DNA of 64,000 nt from Mesorhizobium sp. M1E.F.Ca.ET.045.02.1.1 (GTDB lineage Bacteria > Pseudomonadota > Alphaproteobacteria > Rhizobiales > Rhizobiaceae): assembly GCF_003952485.1 (NCBI RefSeq), contig NZ_CP034447.1:6772501-6836500 (forward strand). The letters are read 5' to 3'. Each line of letters begins with the position of its first letter. Position 1 is the first letter of the stretch. The position numbers and the translations under genes were made by a program. The notes beneath the pieces were generated by a model. It was not told where the DNA came from and searched no databases. It was given only the letters and a program-made list of their open reading frames with translations. This document shows, in pieces, positions 26,443-33,511 of this stretch.

Positions 26443-27372
26443 ATGAGCAACCAGCACGACACCGAACCGCAACGCGCGTCATCGCCAATGGATCACGCCC
26501 TCCAGGAACTCCAGCTCTACGGTTACCGTCCGTTCGAAGATGAACCAGATCCGCGACCGCTTCCGGAGGCCCGTGTCATCGCAGCCAGCATCGCCGACAT
26601 TTTCGACGCCCTAGTAGTGGCGCTGTCGGACACGCGCCTCGAGCCCGACCTCGAGGAACTGCTTTGGGGCACGGTAAACCTCTTCCATCGCGCAACGGGT
26701 CGGATCGAACGCGAACTCGACGACAACGAACTCGCCCAGCGGCGCCTGCAGCGCGAACAGGACGGCTCCGAGGTCAAATCCGTGGAACTGGAGCTCCTTA
26801 TCGCTCAAGGGCAGACGTTCATCGAACGCCGCAACGCCTTCGAACTGATGCGAGATCAGGCCGCCGAACACTTCGAACGCCACACCTACTCGATCTGGCG
26901 TCCGCGTACTGGCTCCATGGTCAACCACCGCAACCTGACTGCCGCGATGATCGACAGCCGCGATTTCCTCGCCGCCAAGAAGCACGCCGACAATCAGGTC
27001 TTCCTGCCACCCGGCCCGAAGGTGGCCTTCACCGGTGGCCTCGACTTCAACGACTACGCTCTGATCTGGGCAAAGCTCGACCAAGCTCACGCCAAGCATC
27101 CAGACATGGTGCTGTTGCATGGTGGCTCGCCGAAGGGCGCTGAGTTGATCGCCGCGAAATGGGCCGACAATCGCAAGGTGCCTCAGATCGCCTTCAAACC
27201 CGACTGGACAAAGCATGCCAAGGCCGCACCCTTCAAACGCAATGACGCGATGCTAGATGCAATGCCGATCGGCGTCATCGTCTACCCGGGCACTGGCATC
27301 CAGGACAATCTAGCAGACAAGGCCCGCAGGCTTGGTATCCCGGTTTATCGCCTCGGGGCGGGAGGCGCGTGA
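26443..27372 (+). CDS. DUF2493 family protein
   Basis: A 309-residue protein. The N-terminal 170 residues are helical and charged. The C-terminal domain, from about residue 185, carries VAFTGGLDFNDYALIWAKLD, VLLHGGSPKGAELIAAKWA and GVIVYPGTGI, the SLOG-like/DUF2493 nucleotide-binding fold. AAGGA precedes the ATG at 26443; the in-frame start at 26398 lies in the structured leader and is rejected. It is a regular member of the ArdC-Toprim-DUF2493 block of rhizobial and sphingomonad ICEs. SLOG domains bind nucleotide derivatives, but no activity is established here. Confidence 0.85.
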   Translation: MSNQHDTEPQRASSPMDHALQELQLYGYRPFEDEPDPRPLPEARVIAASIADIFDALVVALSDTRLEPDLEELLWGTVNLFHRATGRIERELDDNELAQRRLQREQDGSEVKSVELELLIAQGQTFIERRNAFELMRDQAAEHFERHTYSIWRPRTGSMVNHRNLTAAMIDSRDFLAAKKHADNQVFLPPGPKVAFTGGLDFNDYALIWAKLDQAHAKHPDMVLLHGGSPKGAELIAAKWADNRKVPQIAFKPDWTKHAKAAPFKRNDAMLDAMPIGVIVYPGTGIQDNLADKARRLGIPVYRLGAGGA

Positions 27373-27493
27373 GCGTCGCCCTCTTCACCGATCCATGCCG
27401 ATCGACAAACCCTATGCAATGACGCCGAGAGTGAGGCTCACCTGATTTGGCCGGGCCTGACATCCCTGTGCCGACGCCGGAAGTTAAAGAGGT

Positions 27494-27532
27494 TTGCAAC
27501 ATTCCTGTATTTGCTGTATATTGCAGCAAATA
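27494..27532 (+). promoter_or_regulatory. Promoter and operator of the Phd-type toxin-antitoxin operon
   Basis: TTGCAA (27494-27499) and TATATT (27517-27522) are separated by 17 bp. The -10 lies in the loop of a perfect 9-bp inverted repeat TATTTGCTG (27508-27516) / CAGCAAATA (27524-27532). This is a compact autoregulatory arrangement: antitoxin binding would cover the -10. Confidence 0.65.
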
Positions 27533-27554
27533 TGAAATTCACAGGAGCGCCATT

Positions 27555-27824
27555 GTGCCCCAATCCCATATCTCCTACTCGACCAGCGATCTGTCCCGAA
27601 AGTCCGGTGACATCATCGCCGAAGCACTCCGGCACCCGGTGACGATCACCCAGCGCAACAAACCGCGCCTGGTGTTGCTCAACATCGAAGACTACGAGCG
27701 GCTGCTGCGCCAATCCGACCATCGGATGTCCGGGACAATCGAGACGATGCCAGATAGCCTGTTCAGCGAATTCGAGAGCGCGGTCGACACCTATGCTCAC
27801 GATGACGAAGGCAGCCGGTCTTGA
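27555..27824 (+). CDS. Phd/YefM-family antitoxin
   Basis: An 89-residue antitoxin. The N-terminal Phd/YefM DNA-binding fold reads HISYSTSDLSRKSGDIIAEA, TITQRNKPRLVLLNIEDYER, followed by an acidic disordered tail (FESAVDTYAHDDEGS) that would mask the toxin. The start is GTG at 27555 with AGGAG seven bases before; a frame extending to 27447 runs through the operator and is rejected. Its stop overlaps the TTG start of the toxin gene. It probably also represses the operon through the upstream 9-bp inverted repeat. Confidence 0.85.
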   Translation: MPQSHISYSTSDLSRKSGDIIAEALRHPVTITQRNKPRLVLLNIEDYERLLRQSDHRMSGTIETMPDSLFSEFESAVDTYAHDDEGSRS

Positions 27825-28234
27825 GCTATGACCTGATCCAGACAGCGACTGTCATCCACTATCCATACCTGTGGGCACGGCAGGCTAATGCTGGTGAAAC
27901 CGAAGGGCGCAAGCAACGTCCCGTCGCCGTCGGCGTGCGCCTCCAACGATCCAGTGGCGATCTGATCCTATTCTTTCCGATCACGACCAAGCAGCCCGAC
28001 CCCGGCCGTTTCAGCGCGGAAATTCCCGCCATCGAGAAGCGGCGCGCCGGCCTCGATCAGGATCTCCGCCTTTGGATCATTCTGGACGAGTTCAATACCG
28101 ACATCGTCGGAAAATCGTTCTACCTTGAACCCGATCCTCCAATTGGCCGTTTCGGCAAGGCGTTCTTCCTGCCGCTGCTGCGCGAATTCATTGCTCGCCG
28201 GAAATCCTTTACCGAAGTTACCCGCTTCCGATAG
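27821..28234 (+). CDS. Toxin partner of the Phd-type antitoxin, possibly PemK/MazF-like
   Basis: A 137-residue protein beginning at TTG in a TTGA overlap with the antitoxin, which should keep its synthesis below that of the antitoxin. It is basic, with GRKQRPVAVGVRL, a hydrophobic strand DLILFFPITTK, and LWIILDEFN. The GRKQRPVAV region recalls the conserved strand of PemK/MazF endoribonucleases, but the overall match is only suggestive. The position and small size make a toxin role likely; the biochemical class is open (PemK-like or a separate family). Confidence 0.65.
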   Translation: MSYDLIQTATVIHYPYLWARQANAGETEGRKQRPVAVGVRLQRSSGDLILFFPITTKQPDPGRFSAEIPAIEKRRAGLDQDLRLWIILDEFNTDIVGKSFYLEPDPPIGRFGKAFFLPLLREFIARRKSFTEVTRFR

Positions 28235-28870
28235 GCCTGAGCGGACAGAACACTGCGCCCGCCTATTCATCATCGCTGGCTATTTCAGGCAAATTGCGAG
28301 GGTAGAACACTTCCTTGTCGTCAAAATGACAGCAGGTATCCCGTTGAGCTGCGCGCGATCGGCAGGGGGCCCCTTGAGAACGCGTGCGTCGGGACGATAA
28401 CCGACGCGGCAAGGTCGAAAGCGGCCGGACACATCATCATGAGGCTGGAGCGCGTCACATATTGGTGCGGCCTGGTTCGGCAATGCGAACCCAAGGGCCC
28501 GGACGCAGGGAGAGCGAGACGATCGGCTGGGAGCCCGCTCGCCGGTTAGTGGTGAGGTTGCATTGGGGCGCAATCGCGGATCGCTTTGATCGTGGCCGTC
28601 ACAGCGAGCACACACGCGCGGTCTCATCGATGGGTGTATCTGGCCGCAGGACGGCTTTGCCTCGATCGCCTTTGACGCAACGGCGCGTCACGACTTTCTT
28701 CCCCTGACGGCTGCGCCGTCATTCCTCGCGAAGCAAGAAAGTCGCTTCCACGCCATCCTTCGCTGCCGCTTCGGCCCAAGGGTGCGCCAGCGATCGCCTT
28801 CGGCCTGTCTATCACCATCGAGACCGCAATGGTGCGGGCTCGAAAACAGACAGGATCAAGGAGAACTATC
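28235..28870. other. 636-bp gene-free region with a nested inverted repeat
   Basis: No coding frame with convincing start and composition is found on either strand. At 28691-28744 there is a perfect 10-bp stem CGACTTTCTT/AAGAAAGTCG enclosing a 6-bp hairpin GACGGC-TGC-GCCGTC (28706-28720). The design, an A/T-tailed outer stem around a GC hairpin with GCCATCCT just downstream, resembles the element at 26213-26327. It precedes the DUF736 gene by 126 bp and may be its leader or a protein-binding site. Confidence 0.5.
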
Positions 28871-29197
28871 ATGGCTACCATCGGCACCTTCAAGAAGTCC
28901 GGCAACAACGAGTTCACTGGCGAAATCGTCACGCTCAGCGTCCAGGCCCGTGGCGTCCGCATCGTCCCCGAAAATCGCGCCAACGGCGAAAACGCCCCCA
29001 GCCACCGGGTCTTCGTCGGCCGAGCAGAGATCGGCGCCGCCTGGGCCAAGCAGTCCAACGAGGGCCGCAACTATCTGGGCCTCAAGCTCGACGATCCGAG
29101 CTTCACCTCCCCGATCTTCGCAAATCTCTTCGACGACGAAGACGGTGAGGGCTACAGCCTGATCTGGTCCCGCCCGAGCCGCCGTAACGCAGAATAG
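28871..29197 (+). CDS. DUF736 family protein (first copy)
   Basis: A 108-residue protein of the DUF736 family. It has the usual MATIGTFKKSGNNEFTGEI start, a beta-rich centre (VRIVPENRANGENAPSHRVF, GAAWAKQS), LGLKLDDPSF and SLIWSRPSR. The ATG at 28871 has AAGGAGAA upstream. A second, more divergent DUF736 protein lies at 32174. DUF736 genes are among the most constant small genes of alphaproteobacterial ICEs, but their function is unknown. Confidence 0.9.
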   Translation: MATIGTFKKSGNNEFTGEIVTLSVQARGVRIVPENRANGENAPSHRVFVGRAEIGAAWAKQSNEGRNYLGLKLDDPSFTSPIFANLFDDEDGEGYSLIWSRPSRRNAE

Positions 29198-29202
29198 GAG
29201 GC

Positions 29203-29238
29203 AAAAAAAGGTTCCGCCCGGGCCAACCGGGCGGAACC
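29203..29238 (-). terminator. Strong intrinsic terminator (minus-strand reading)
   Basis: A perfect 12-bp stem GGTTCCGCCCGG (29210-29221) / CCGGGCGGAACC (29227-29238) with a 5-base loop GCCAA. The flanking A7 at 29203-29209 becomes a U7 tract only for minus-strand transcripts, so as an intrinsic terminator it would stop antisense transcription entering DUF736. On the plus strand it forms the same hairpin 13 bp after the DUF736 stop and may stabilise that mRNA. Confidence 0.7.
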
Positions 29239-29290
29239 TCAAGTGACCAACTGGAGTGGTACGGCGCACAGCCGCAGCGACGCCAGCACA

Positions 29291-29304
29291 GCATCGCGTG
29301 ATGC
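29291..29304. promoter_or_regulatory. GCATC-N4-GATGC palindrome upstream of the QseM-like gene
   Basis: GCATCGCGTGATGC, starting 92 bp before the ATG at 29383. The same palindrome in the opposite orientation lies at 29672-29685, 93 bp before the FseA-like start. The two sites and the matching CCT-CCGCCT tracts that follow suggest paired, co-regulated promoters. Confidence 0.6.
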
Positions 29305-29382
29305 CCTTTGAGCCCCTCCGCCTCCGAGGTGGCATCTGTCAGGATCGTGTTTTAGGTCTCGCATGTTGGGGATGTGCAAATC

Positions 29383-29643
29383 ATGATCGAGCCATTCGAC
29401 GACACCGCCCCCACGGGGGACGAACTCACAGACTATGATCGCAGCCACGTTAAGCTCTACATGCGCTTGTTCGACGCCGATGCCGACGGTGCTGATTGGC
29501 GTGAGGTGGTCAAAGTTCTCTTCGGGATCGACCCTGCAAAGGAGCCGCAGCGCGCTCGACATGTCCACGATACCCACTTGGCGAGGGCGCGCTGGATGAC
29601 GCGCACCGGTTACCGCCACCTTCTACGCCAAACTGACACCTAG
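29383..29643 (+). CDS. QseM-like antiactivator (single DUF2285 domain)
   Basis: An 86-residue acidic protein (MIEPFDDTAPTGDELTDYDR, WREVVKVLFGIDP, THLARARWMTRTGYRHLL) made of one DUF2285-type extended-turn HTH domain. In ICEMlSymR7A, QseM is a DUF2285-only protein with negative surface charge that binds the DUF6499 domain of FseA and blocks activation of excision. The acidic N-terminal half and the location just upstream of an FseA homologue fit that role. An alternative GTG start at 29374 exists. In R7A the qseM gene is elsewhere and paired with qseC; no qseC is seen here. Confidence 0.7.
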   Translation: MIEPFDDTAPTGDELTDYDRSHVKLYMRLFDADADGADWREVVKVLFGIDPAKEPQRARHVHDTHLARARWMTRTGYRHLLRQTDT

Positions 29644-29657
29644 CGAATATTTCCAGG

Positions 29658-29685
29658 GTGATGCTGAAAGAGCATCACGCGATGC
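29658..29685. promoter_or_regulatory. Compound palindrome between the QseM-like and FseA-like genes
   Basis: GTGATGCT-GAAAG-AGCATCAC (29658-29678) forms a perfect 8-bp stem. Its right arm is also the left half of GCATC-ACGC-GATGC (29672-29685). So three GATGC/GCATC half-sites stand in a row, allowing alternative dimer binding or a hairpin. A TTTT follows at 29687-29690, so weak termination of the upstream gene is also possible. Confidence 0.55.
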
Positions 29686-29764
29686 GTTTTGGGGGCCTTC
29701 CGCCTGTCGCCAGAGTCGGGAATCCATTCGTGCACAACTTGCAGTTTTAGCGAGGAGCTGCACG

Positions 29765-30530
29765 ATGAAGCCCGACACGTCGCATTGGCGAGACAACAGC
29801 AGCTACGAGTTCTTCGACGACTTGCCAATCGAAGGCCTGGCCTGGGAATGTCTTCGCCGCTCAGATTCTTATCAGCGGCATTATCTGGCACTTGTGCGTG
29901 AGGGAATTGAGAGGCATCCCTTACCAACCGAAGCACAGAAGCGCTGGGGGTTGCGATTTCGCGGCCCGACCCGACTTATCCGCATTGACGCAAGACGTTG
30001 TGTGGTCACCTCTCGCCAACCCCGCGGTGGTGACCCTTATGGCCTCGCCAGATTTCCTGTCCTGCGAATCTTTGACAGCGCCCGTTGAGGTTGGCAAACA
30101 GCACGAGAGTCCCCAGGGATTTCATGCCATTCGCCACGGTGGGATAGCGACACAGCTGCTCCTCCTTCCTGGGAGCGCAACGGGCCGGTCCCTCACGGCC
30201 TTGGTCCCGCTCGATTCCCAAACGCTCGGACGGGTTGAGGCCCTCGTGCGTTTCTGGCGCTCCTGTCATAGGCGGCCCGTGCCGCCGGACACACGAATGA
30301 CGATTCACCAGAGGCGCCGCCTGCGCCTCATGATGCAGGCCTCCGATGGCCATAAGAACGGCGCCAGCTACCGTGAAATCGCGACTGCTTTTTATGGCAC
30401 AGGGCGTGTTGCCTCCAATGCGTGGAAAACCTCGTCCCTTCGCGACACCGTGATCGGTCTCGTCAAGGGGGGCGGAGCCATGATTTCCGGCGGCTATCTG
30501 CAACTGTTGCGCCACCGCAGGCGGGCTTAG
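29765..30530 (+). CDS. fseA: FseA-like transfer/excision activator, DUF6499-DUF2285, requiring +1 frameshift
   Basis: Frame 1 encodes the DUF6499 domain (MKPDTSHWRDNSSYEFFDD, LAWECLRRSDSYQRHY, RWGLRF) but then leaves the family sequence and stops at 30088. The +1 frame supplies the DUF2285 part from RPDLSALTQDVVWSPLANPA to 30530 (LVRFWRS, RLMMQASDGHKNGASYREIA, LRDTVIGLVKGG). Skipping the C at 29966 in CGC GGC CCG ACC joins them into about 254 residues at the expected junction. In ICEMlSymR7A, FseA is made by programmed +1 frameshifting between two frames with this same domain split. So this is likely a regulated fusion and not a dead gene. GAGGAG precedes the ATG. Confidence 0.8.
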
Positions 30531-30658
30531 CGCCCTGGGGTGGCAATATCAGGCCCCCCAATCTTCCCCATCCCTCACGACGTCTCCTTTCCGCCACCGT
30601 GATCGCCGCCCGCCGCTGAGCGTCAGCGGTTCACCGAAGCCCCACGGAGGTTCGACAA

Positions 30659-30940
30659 ATGCGACCTGATCTAGCCGTTTTGCCGCCGCGCTTTCTGCGC
30701 ACCAAGGAAGCTGCCGAGTTCCTCAGCCTGTCGTCGCGCACGCTCGAAAAACACCGCACTTACGGCACGGGTCCCGCCTTCCGTAAACTTGGCGGCCGCG
30801 TCGTCTATGCAGTTGACGACCTTCAGGCCTGGGCCCAGCGCGGCGCTATGACTTCGACTTCTGACCCACGCGGCTCAGTGCTTCCCGCCAAGCGCCATGC
30901 CCCTGCAACTTCCACGCCGATCGGACGCTACGTGCGTTGA
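30659..30940 (+). CDS. RdfS-like excisionase / HTH regulator
   Basis: A 93-residue protein with a winged MerR-like/AlpA HTH (RFLRTKEAAEFLSLSSRTLE, HRTYGTGPAFRKLGGRVVY, VDDLQAWAQRG) and a basic tail. GGAGG lies eight bases before the ATG. In ICEMlSymR7A the recombination directionality factor RdfS is a protein of this type, its gene heads the operon leading to traF and rlxS, and its promoter is the target of FseA. The same gene order follows here. By analogy it would switch the integrase from integration to excision and help control the downstream transfer genes. Confidence 0.75.
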   Translation: MRPDLAVLPPRFLRTKEAAEFLSLSSRTLEKHRTYGTGPAFRKLGGRVVYAVDDLQAWAQRGAMTSTSDPRGSVLPAKRHAPATSTPIGRYVR

Positions 30941-31039
30941 GCTGCGCTCAATCTGTGCAAAGAGCGCCGCACTAACACACCGGCGCCAATCATCAATCAC
31001 GCATCGCGGTTGCTTTCCGCAAGATCAGGACAAAGGCCA

Positions 31040-31558
31040 ATGGGCACTGTCGTTGACTTTCGTTCATGCCGATCGGCGTCAGGCGCTGTTGCCGGCGAAG
31101 GCTTAACTGATGTCGAACTGACCTGGGTCGAGAAAAAGATCGAGTGCTGGATCCGCTTCGGTTCGGTCGCTCGGGAAAAGGTACTCGATCGGCGCCGGCG
31201 CATCGTCTCTTTTCGGCCCGGTGACATCTTCGCCTTCGTCAGATGGGCAGCGAACGACCACGACACGATCATCTCGCGCGCCGATATCGTGCGCGTGGTC
31301 GCCGAGGGCGAAGCCCATCAGACGCTGCCATTCGTGCGGCCCGGCGGTGACATTCTGCTCACGGCTCAAGGCTGGCCCAAGGTCGAGCGCGTGCTGCAGA
31401 CGATCGATGGCATCGAACAACTCGGCATCGATCCGGGAGCGATCTCGCCCGATCACTGGCGGCACATCCACAACCGAATGACGGTTGGGCAGGCGCCTCG
31501 TCTTTATACGATGGACCTTCACCGAGCCTACCTCCTGCGCCGGCGGGTCCAGCCATGA
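31040..31558 (+). CDS. DUF2840 family protein
   Basis: A 172-residue protein with DUF2840 hallmarks (TWVEKKIECWIRFG, RRRIVSFRPGDIFAFVRWAA, GGDILLTAQGWPKVERVL). It is a regular gene between rdfS and traF in rhizobial ICEs; function unknown. The ATG at 31040 has AGGA nine bases upstream; an in-frame TTG at 31010 is possible. Its stop overlaps the traF start (ATGATG region), so both are co-translated. Confidence 0.85.
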   Translation: MGTVVDFRSCRSASGAVAGEGLTDVELTWVEKKIECWIRFGSVAREKVLDRRRRIVSFRPGDIFAFVRWAANDHDTIISRADIVRVVAEGEAHQTLPFVRPGGDILLTAQGWPKVERVLQTIDGIEQLGIDPGAISPDHWRHIHNRMTVGQAPRLYTMDLHRAYLLRRRVQP

Positions 31559-32100
31559 TGCGGTCACCGATCGTCCTTGTGACGGCACTGGCGACCATGG
31601 GAGCGCTCTGCCCGGTTCTCAAGCATGTCCCGCCGAAGTTTGTCTGGAACGCGTCGGCCAGCGCAGCGATCGGTCTCTATCGGATCGATGCAAGGGGACC
31701 GTTTGGAGCCGATGACCTCGTCGCCGTCGAGCCGCCTGAAACGCTTACAACGTTCCTGGCTGACCGCGGCTATCTGCCGAAGGGCGTGCTGCTCATGAAG
31801 CATATCCTTGCAGTTTCCGGTCAAACCGTTTGCCGGAACAAGTTCACGATTTCGGTCGATGGCAGCGACGTCGGCGTTGCGCTTCAGCGCGACCGCGCAG
31901 GGCGTGAACTGCCGAGCTGGCAGGGCTGCCGAGGCATTCCGGTCGGCGCAGTTTTCCTCATGAACCGCCAGATCCGCGACAGCCTCGATGGTCGCTACTT
32001 CGGCCTCATCTCCACCGATCACATTATTGGCCGCGCGGTCCCGCTGTGGACCGACGAGCAGGGCGACGGCCGCTTCCAATGGTGCGCTTCAGCGCGGTGA
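31555..32100 (+). CDS. traF: TraF-like S26 family signal peptidase
   Basis: A 181-residue membrane-anchored serine protease. The N-terminal hydrophobic segment IVLVTALATMGALCPVL (residues 5-21) is followed by the Ser motif ASAAIGLYRI and the catalytic Lys in LMKHILAVSGQTV. C-terminal conserved segments are GAVFLMN, DSLDGRYFGLI and IIGRAVPLW. In the IncP system TraF processes and cyclises the TrbC pilin. Its substrate here is encoded 22 kb away in the trb half. It overlaps DUF2840. Confidence 0.92.
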   Translation: MMRSPIVLVTALATMGALCPVLKHVPPKFVWNASASAAIGLYRIDARGPFGADDLVAVEPPETLTTFLADRGYLPKGVLLMKHILAVSGQTVCRNKFTISVDGSDVGVALQRDRAGRELPSWQGCRGIPVGAVFLMNRQIRDSLDGRYFGLISTDHIIGRAVPLWTDEQGDGRFQWCASAR

Positions 32101-32173
32101 GCGCTTCACCGGCAGCGCCCCTTCGTGCCGCCACCCAATCGTCACCGCGCACATCAAAGACAGGAGAAATGAC

Positions 32174-32491
32174 ATGCCGCAGATCGGAGAATTCAACCGC
32201 CATCAGACTGGGCATTCGGGGCGAATTCAAACGCTCAGCCTCAACCTTGAGGTCGCAATTGTCGCGGCCGAAGCGAGCGATGCGGACAATGCGCCCGACC
32301 ATGGTGTGCATGCTGGTGGCGAAGATGGCGTCGTGATTGGCGCCGGTTGGATACACTCCAGCGAGAAGGTCGGCGAATTCATATCGCTGCAGACAGACGA
32401 CCCGACTTTCGCGCAGCCGATTCGCGCTTACGACAAGAAGTCCTGGTCTTTACAATGGTCGCGCCAGCGCGATCGCGCCGAGAAGGACTAA
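32174..32491 (+). CDS. DUF736 family protein (second copy)
   Basis: A 105-residue DUF736-type protein (MPQIGEFNRHQTGHSGRIQT, VIGAGWIHSS, ISLQTDDPTF, SLQWSRQ), clearly divergent from the copy at 28871. GGAGAAATGAC precedes the ATG at 32174. It lies between traF and the lytic transglycosylase, the usual place. Function unknown. Confidence 0.85.
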   Translation: MPQIGEFNRHQTGHSGRIQTLSLNLEVAIVAAEASDADNAPDHGVHAGGEDGVVIGAGWIHSSEKVGEFISLQTDDPTFAQPIRAYDKKSWSLQWSRQRDRAEKD

Positions 32492-32494
32492 GCG

Positions 32495-33268
32495 ATGTCG
32501 GCGCGCCGTCAGCCGGCGAGCCAAGCGGGAGCGCTCGCATTGCCTCGCGCGCTCTGGCGCTCGGCCTTGTTTGTGCTTGGCGGACTTTGCATCACCTGCG
32601 TGGTTGCCGCCTCTGCACCGGCGAAGAACCCGCCGGCTGTGATGCCGCCGGCCCGCAATCGTTACGACAATCACATTGCGGAAGCGGCGAAGCGCTTCCG
32701 CCTTCCGCCGACCTGGATCCGCGCCGTGCTTGGCGCCGAAAGTGCCGGCGACCAACGCGCCACATCGCGCAAGGGCGCTATGGGGCTGATGCAGATCGTG
32801 CCCAACACCTGGTCCGACCTGCGCGTTCGGTACCGACTCGGCGCCGATCCCTACGACCCGCACGACAATATCATCGCCGGCTCGGCCTATATCCGCGAGT
32901 TGGTTGATCGCTACGGATGGCCCGGCTGGATTGCCGCATATAATGCTGGCCCTCGGCGCTACGAAGCGTCGCTGAAAGGCAGGCGGCTGCCTCGGGAAAC
33001 GCTTGCCTATGTCGCTATCGTTGCGTCTGCCATCGGCAACACTGGTACGATGAAAGCTAACAGCCCGACGTTCTCCGGACGGTATGGCTGGAAGTACGCT
33101 CCGCTGTTCGTCGCGCAGCCGAGCGACACCCCGGGCGACCCTTCGACACGGCCGGAGCGCTCCCGCGATGACGCTTCAAAGACTGTGCCCAAGGAAGGAT
33201 TGGCCGACGCCGCACCTCGATCGACCGGCCTGTTCGTTCCCGAAGCGAGCAAAAAGTCCGCGCCATGA
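32495..33268 (+). CDS. Lytic transglycosylase (VirB1-like)
   Basis: A 257-residue exported muramidase. An N-terminal hydrophobic signal or anchor (LFVLGGLCITCVVAAS, residues 26-41) precedes an SLT domain with the catalytic glutamate in LGAESAGD, the KGAMGLMQIVPNTW motif, and AAYNAGP. The C-terminal 60 residues are low-complexity. It opens the peptidoglycan for the conjugation channel. It is placed right before the relaxase gene and 3 bp after DUF736. Confidence 0.92.
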   Translation: MSARRQPASQAGALALPRALWRSALFVLGGLCITCVVAASAPAKNPPAVMPPARNRYDNHIAEAAKRFRLPPTWIRAVLGAESAGDQRATSRKGAMGLMQIVPNTWSDLRVRYRLGADPYDPHDNIIAGSAYIRELVDRYGWPGWIAAYNAGPRRYEASLKGRRLPRETLAYVAIVASAIGNTGTMKANSPTFSGRYGWKYAPLFVAQPSDTPGDPSTRPERSRDDASKTVPKEGLADAAPRSTGLFVPEASKKSAP

Positions 33269-33372
33269 GCCGCCCCGACGCTCTTCGCCCCATCTCGTGG
33301 TTCTGCGTGCCATGGCGTACGGACCGGGTAGGTGCAGGCAACCCGACCGAGCGATGGCAGGATAAAAGGGCG

Positions 33373-33500
33373 CACATTGCGCGCCGGTCGAACGGTAGGA
33401 TTTGCCAGGTTTTCGGGCCCACGTCGCACATTGCGGCCCCTATGGGCAATGTGCGCGGAGCGCCAGAAGCCTTGTGTTCGCGTCGTCTTTTCCACATTGC
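33373..33500 (+). other. Candidate oriT upstream of rlxS
   Basis: The 243-bp gap before rlxS carries three direct copies of CACATTGC (33373-33380, 33427-33434, 33493-33500) and one inverted copy. One direct and the inverted copy form a perfect 10-bp inverted repeat CGCACATTGC (33425-33434) / GCAATGTGCG (33446-33455) with an 11-base spacer GGCCCCTATGG. Inverted repeats next to the relaxase gene are the usual anatomy of an oriT; the nick site is not identified. Confidence 0.5.
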
Positions 33501-33511
33501 CGGACAGCGCC

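Noticed and set aside
29765..30088. Calling the FseA-like gene a plain pseudogene
   Set aside because: Both frames are intact outside one exact junction, and programmed +1 frameshifting is known for FseA, so a dead gene is the less likely reading.
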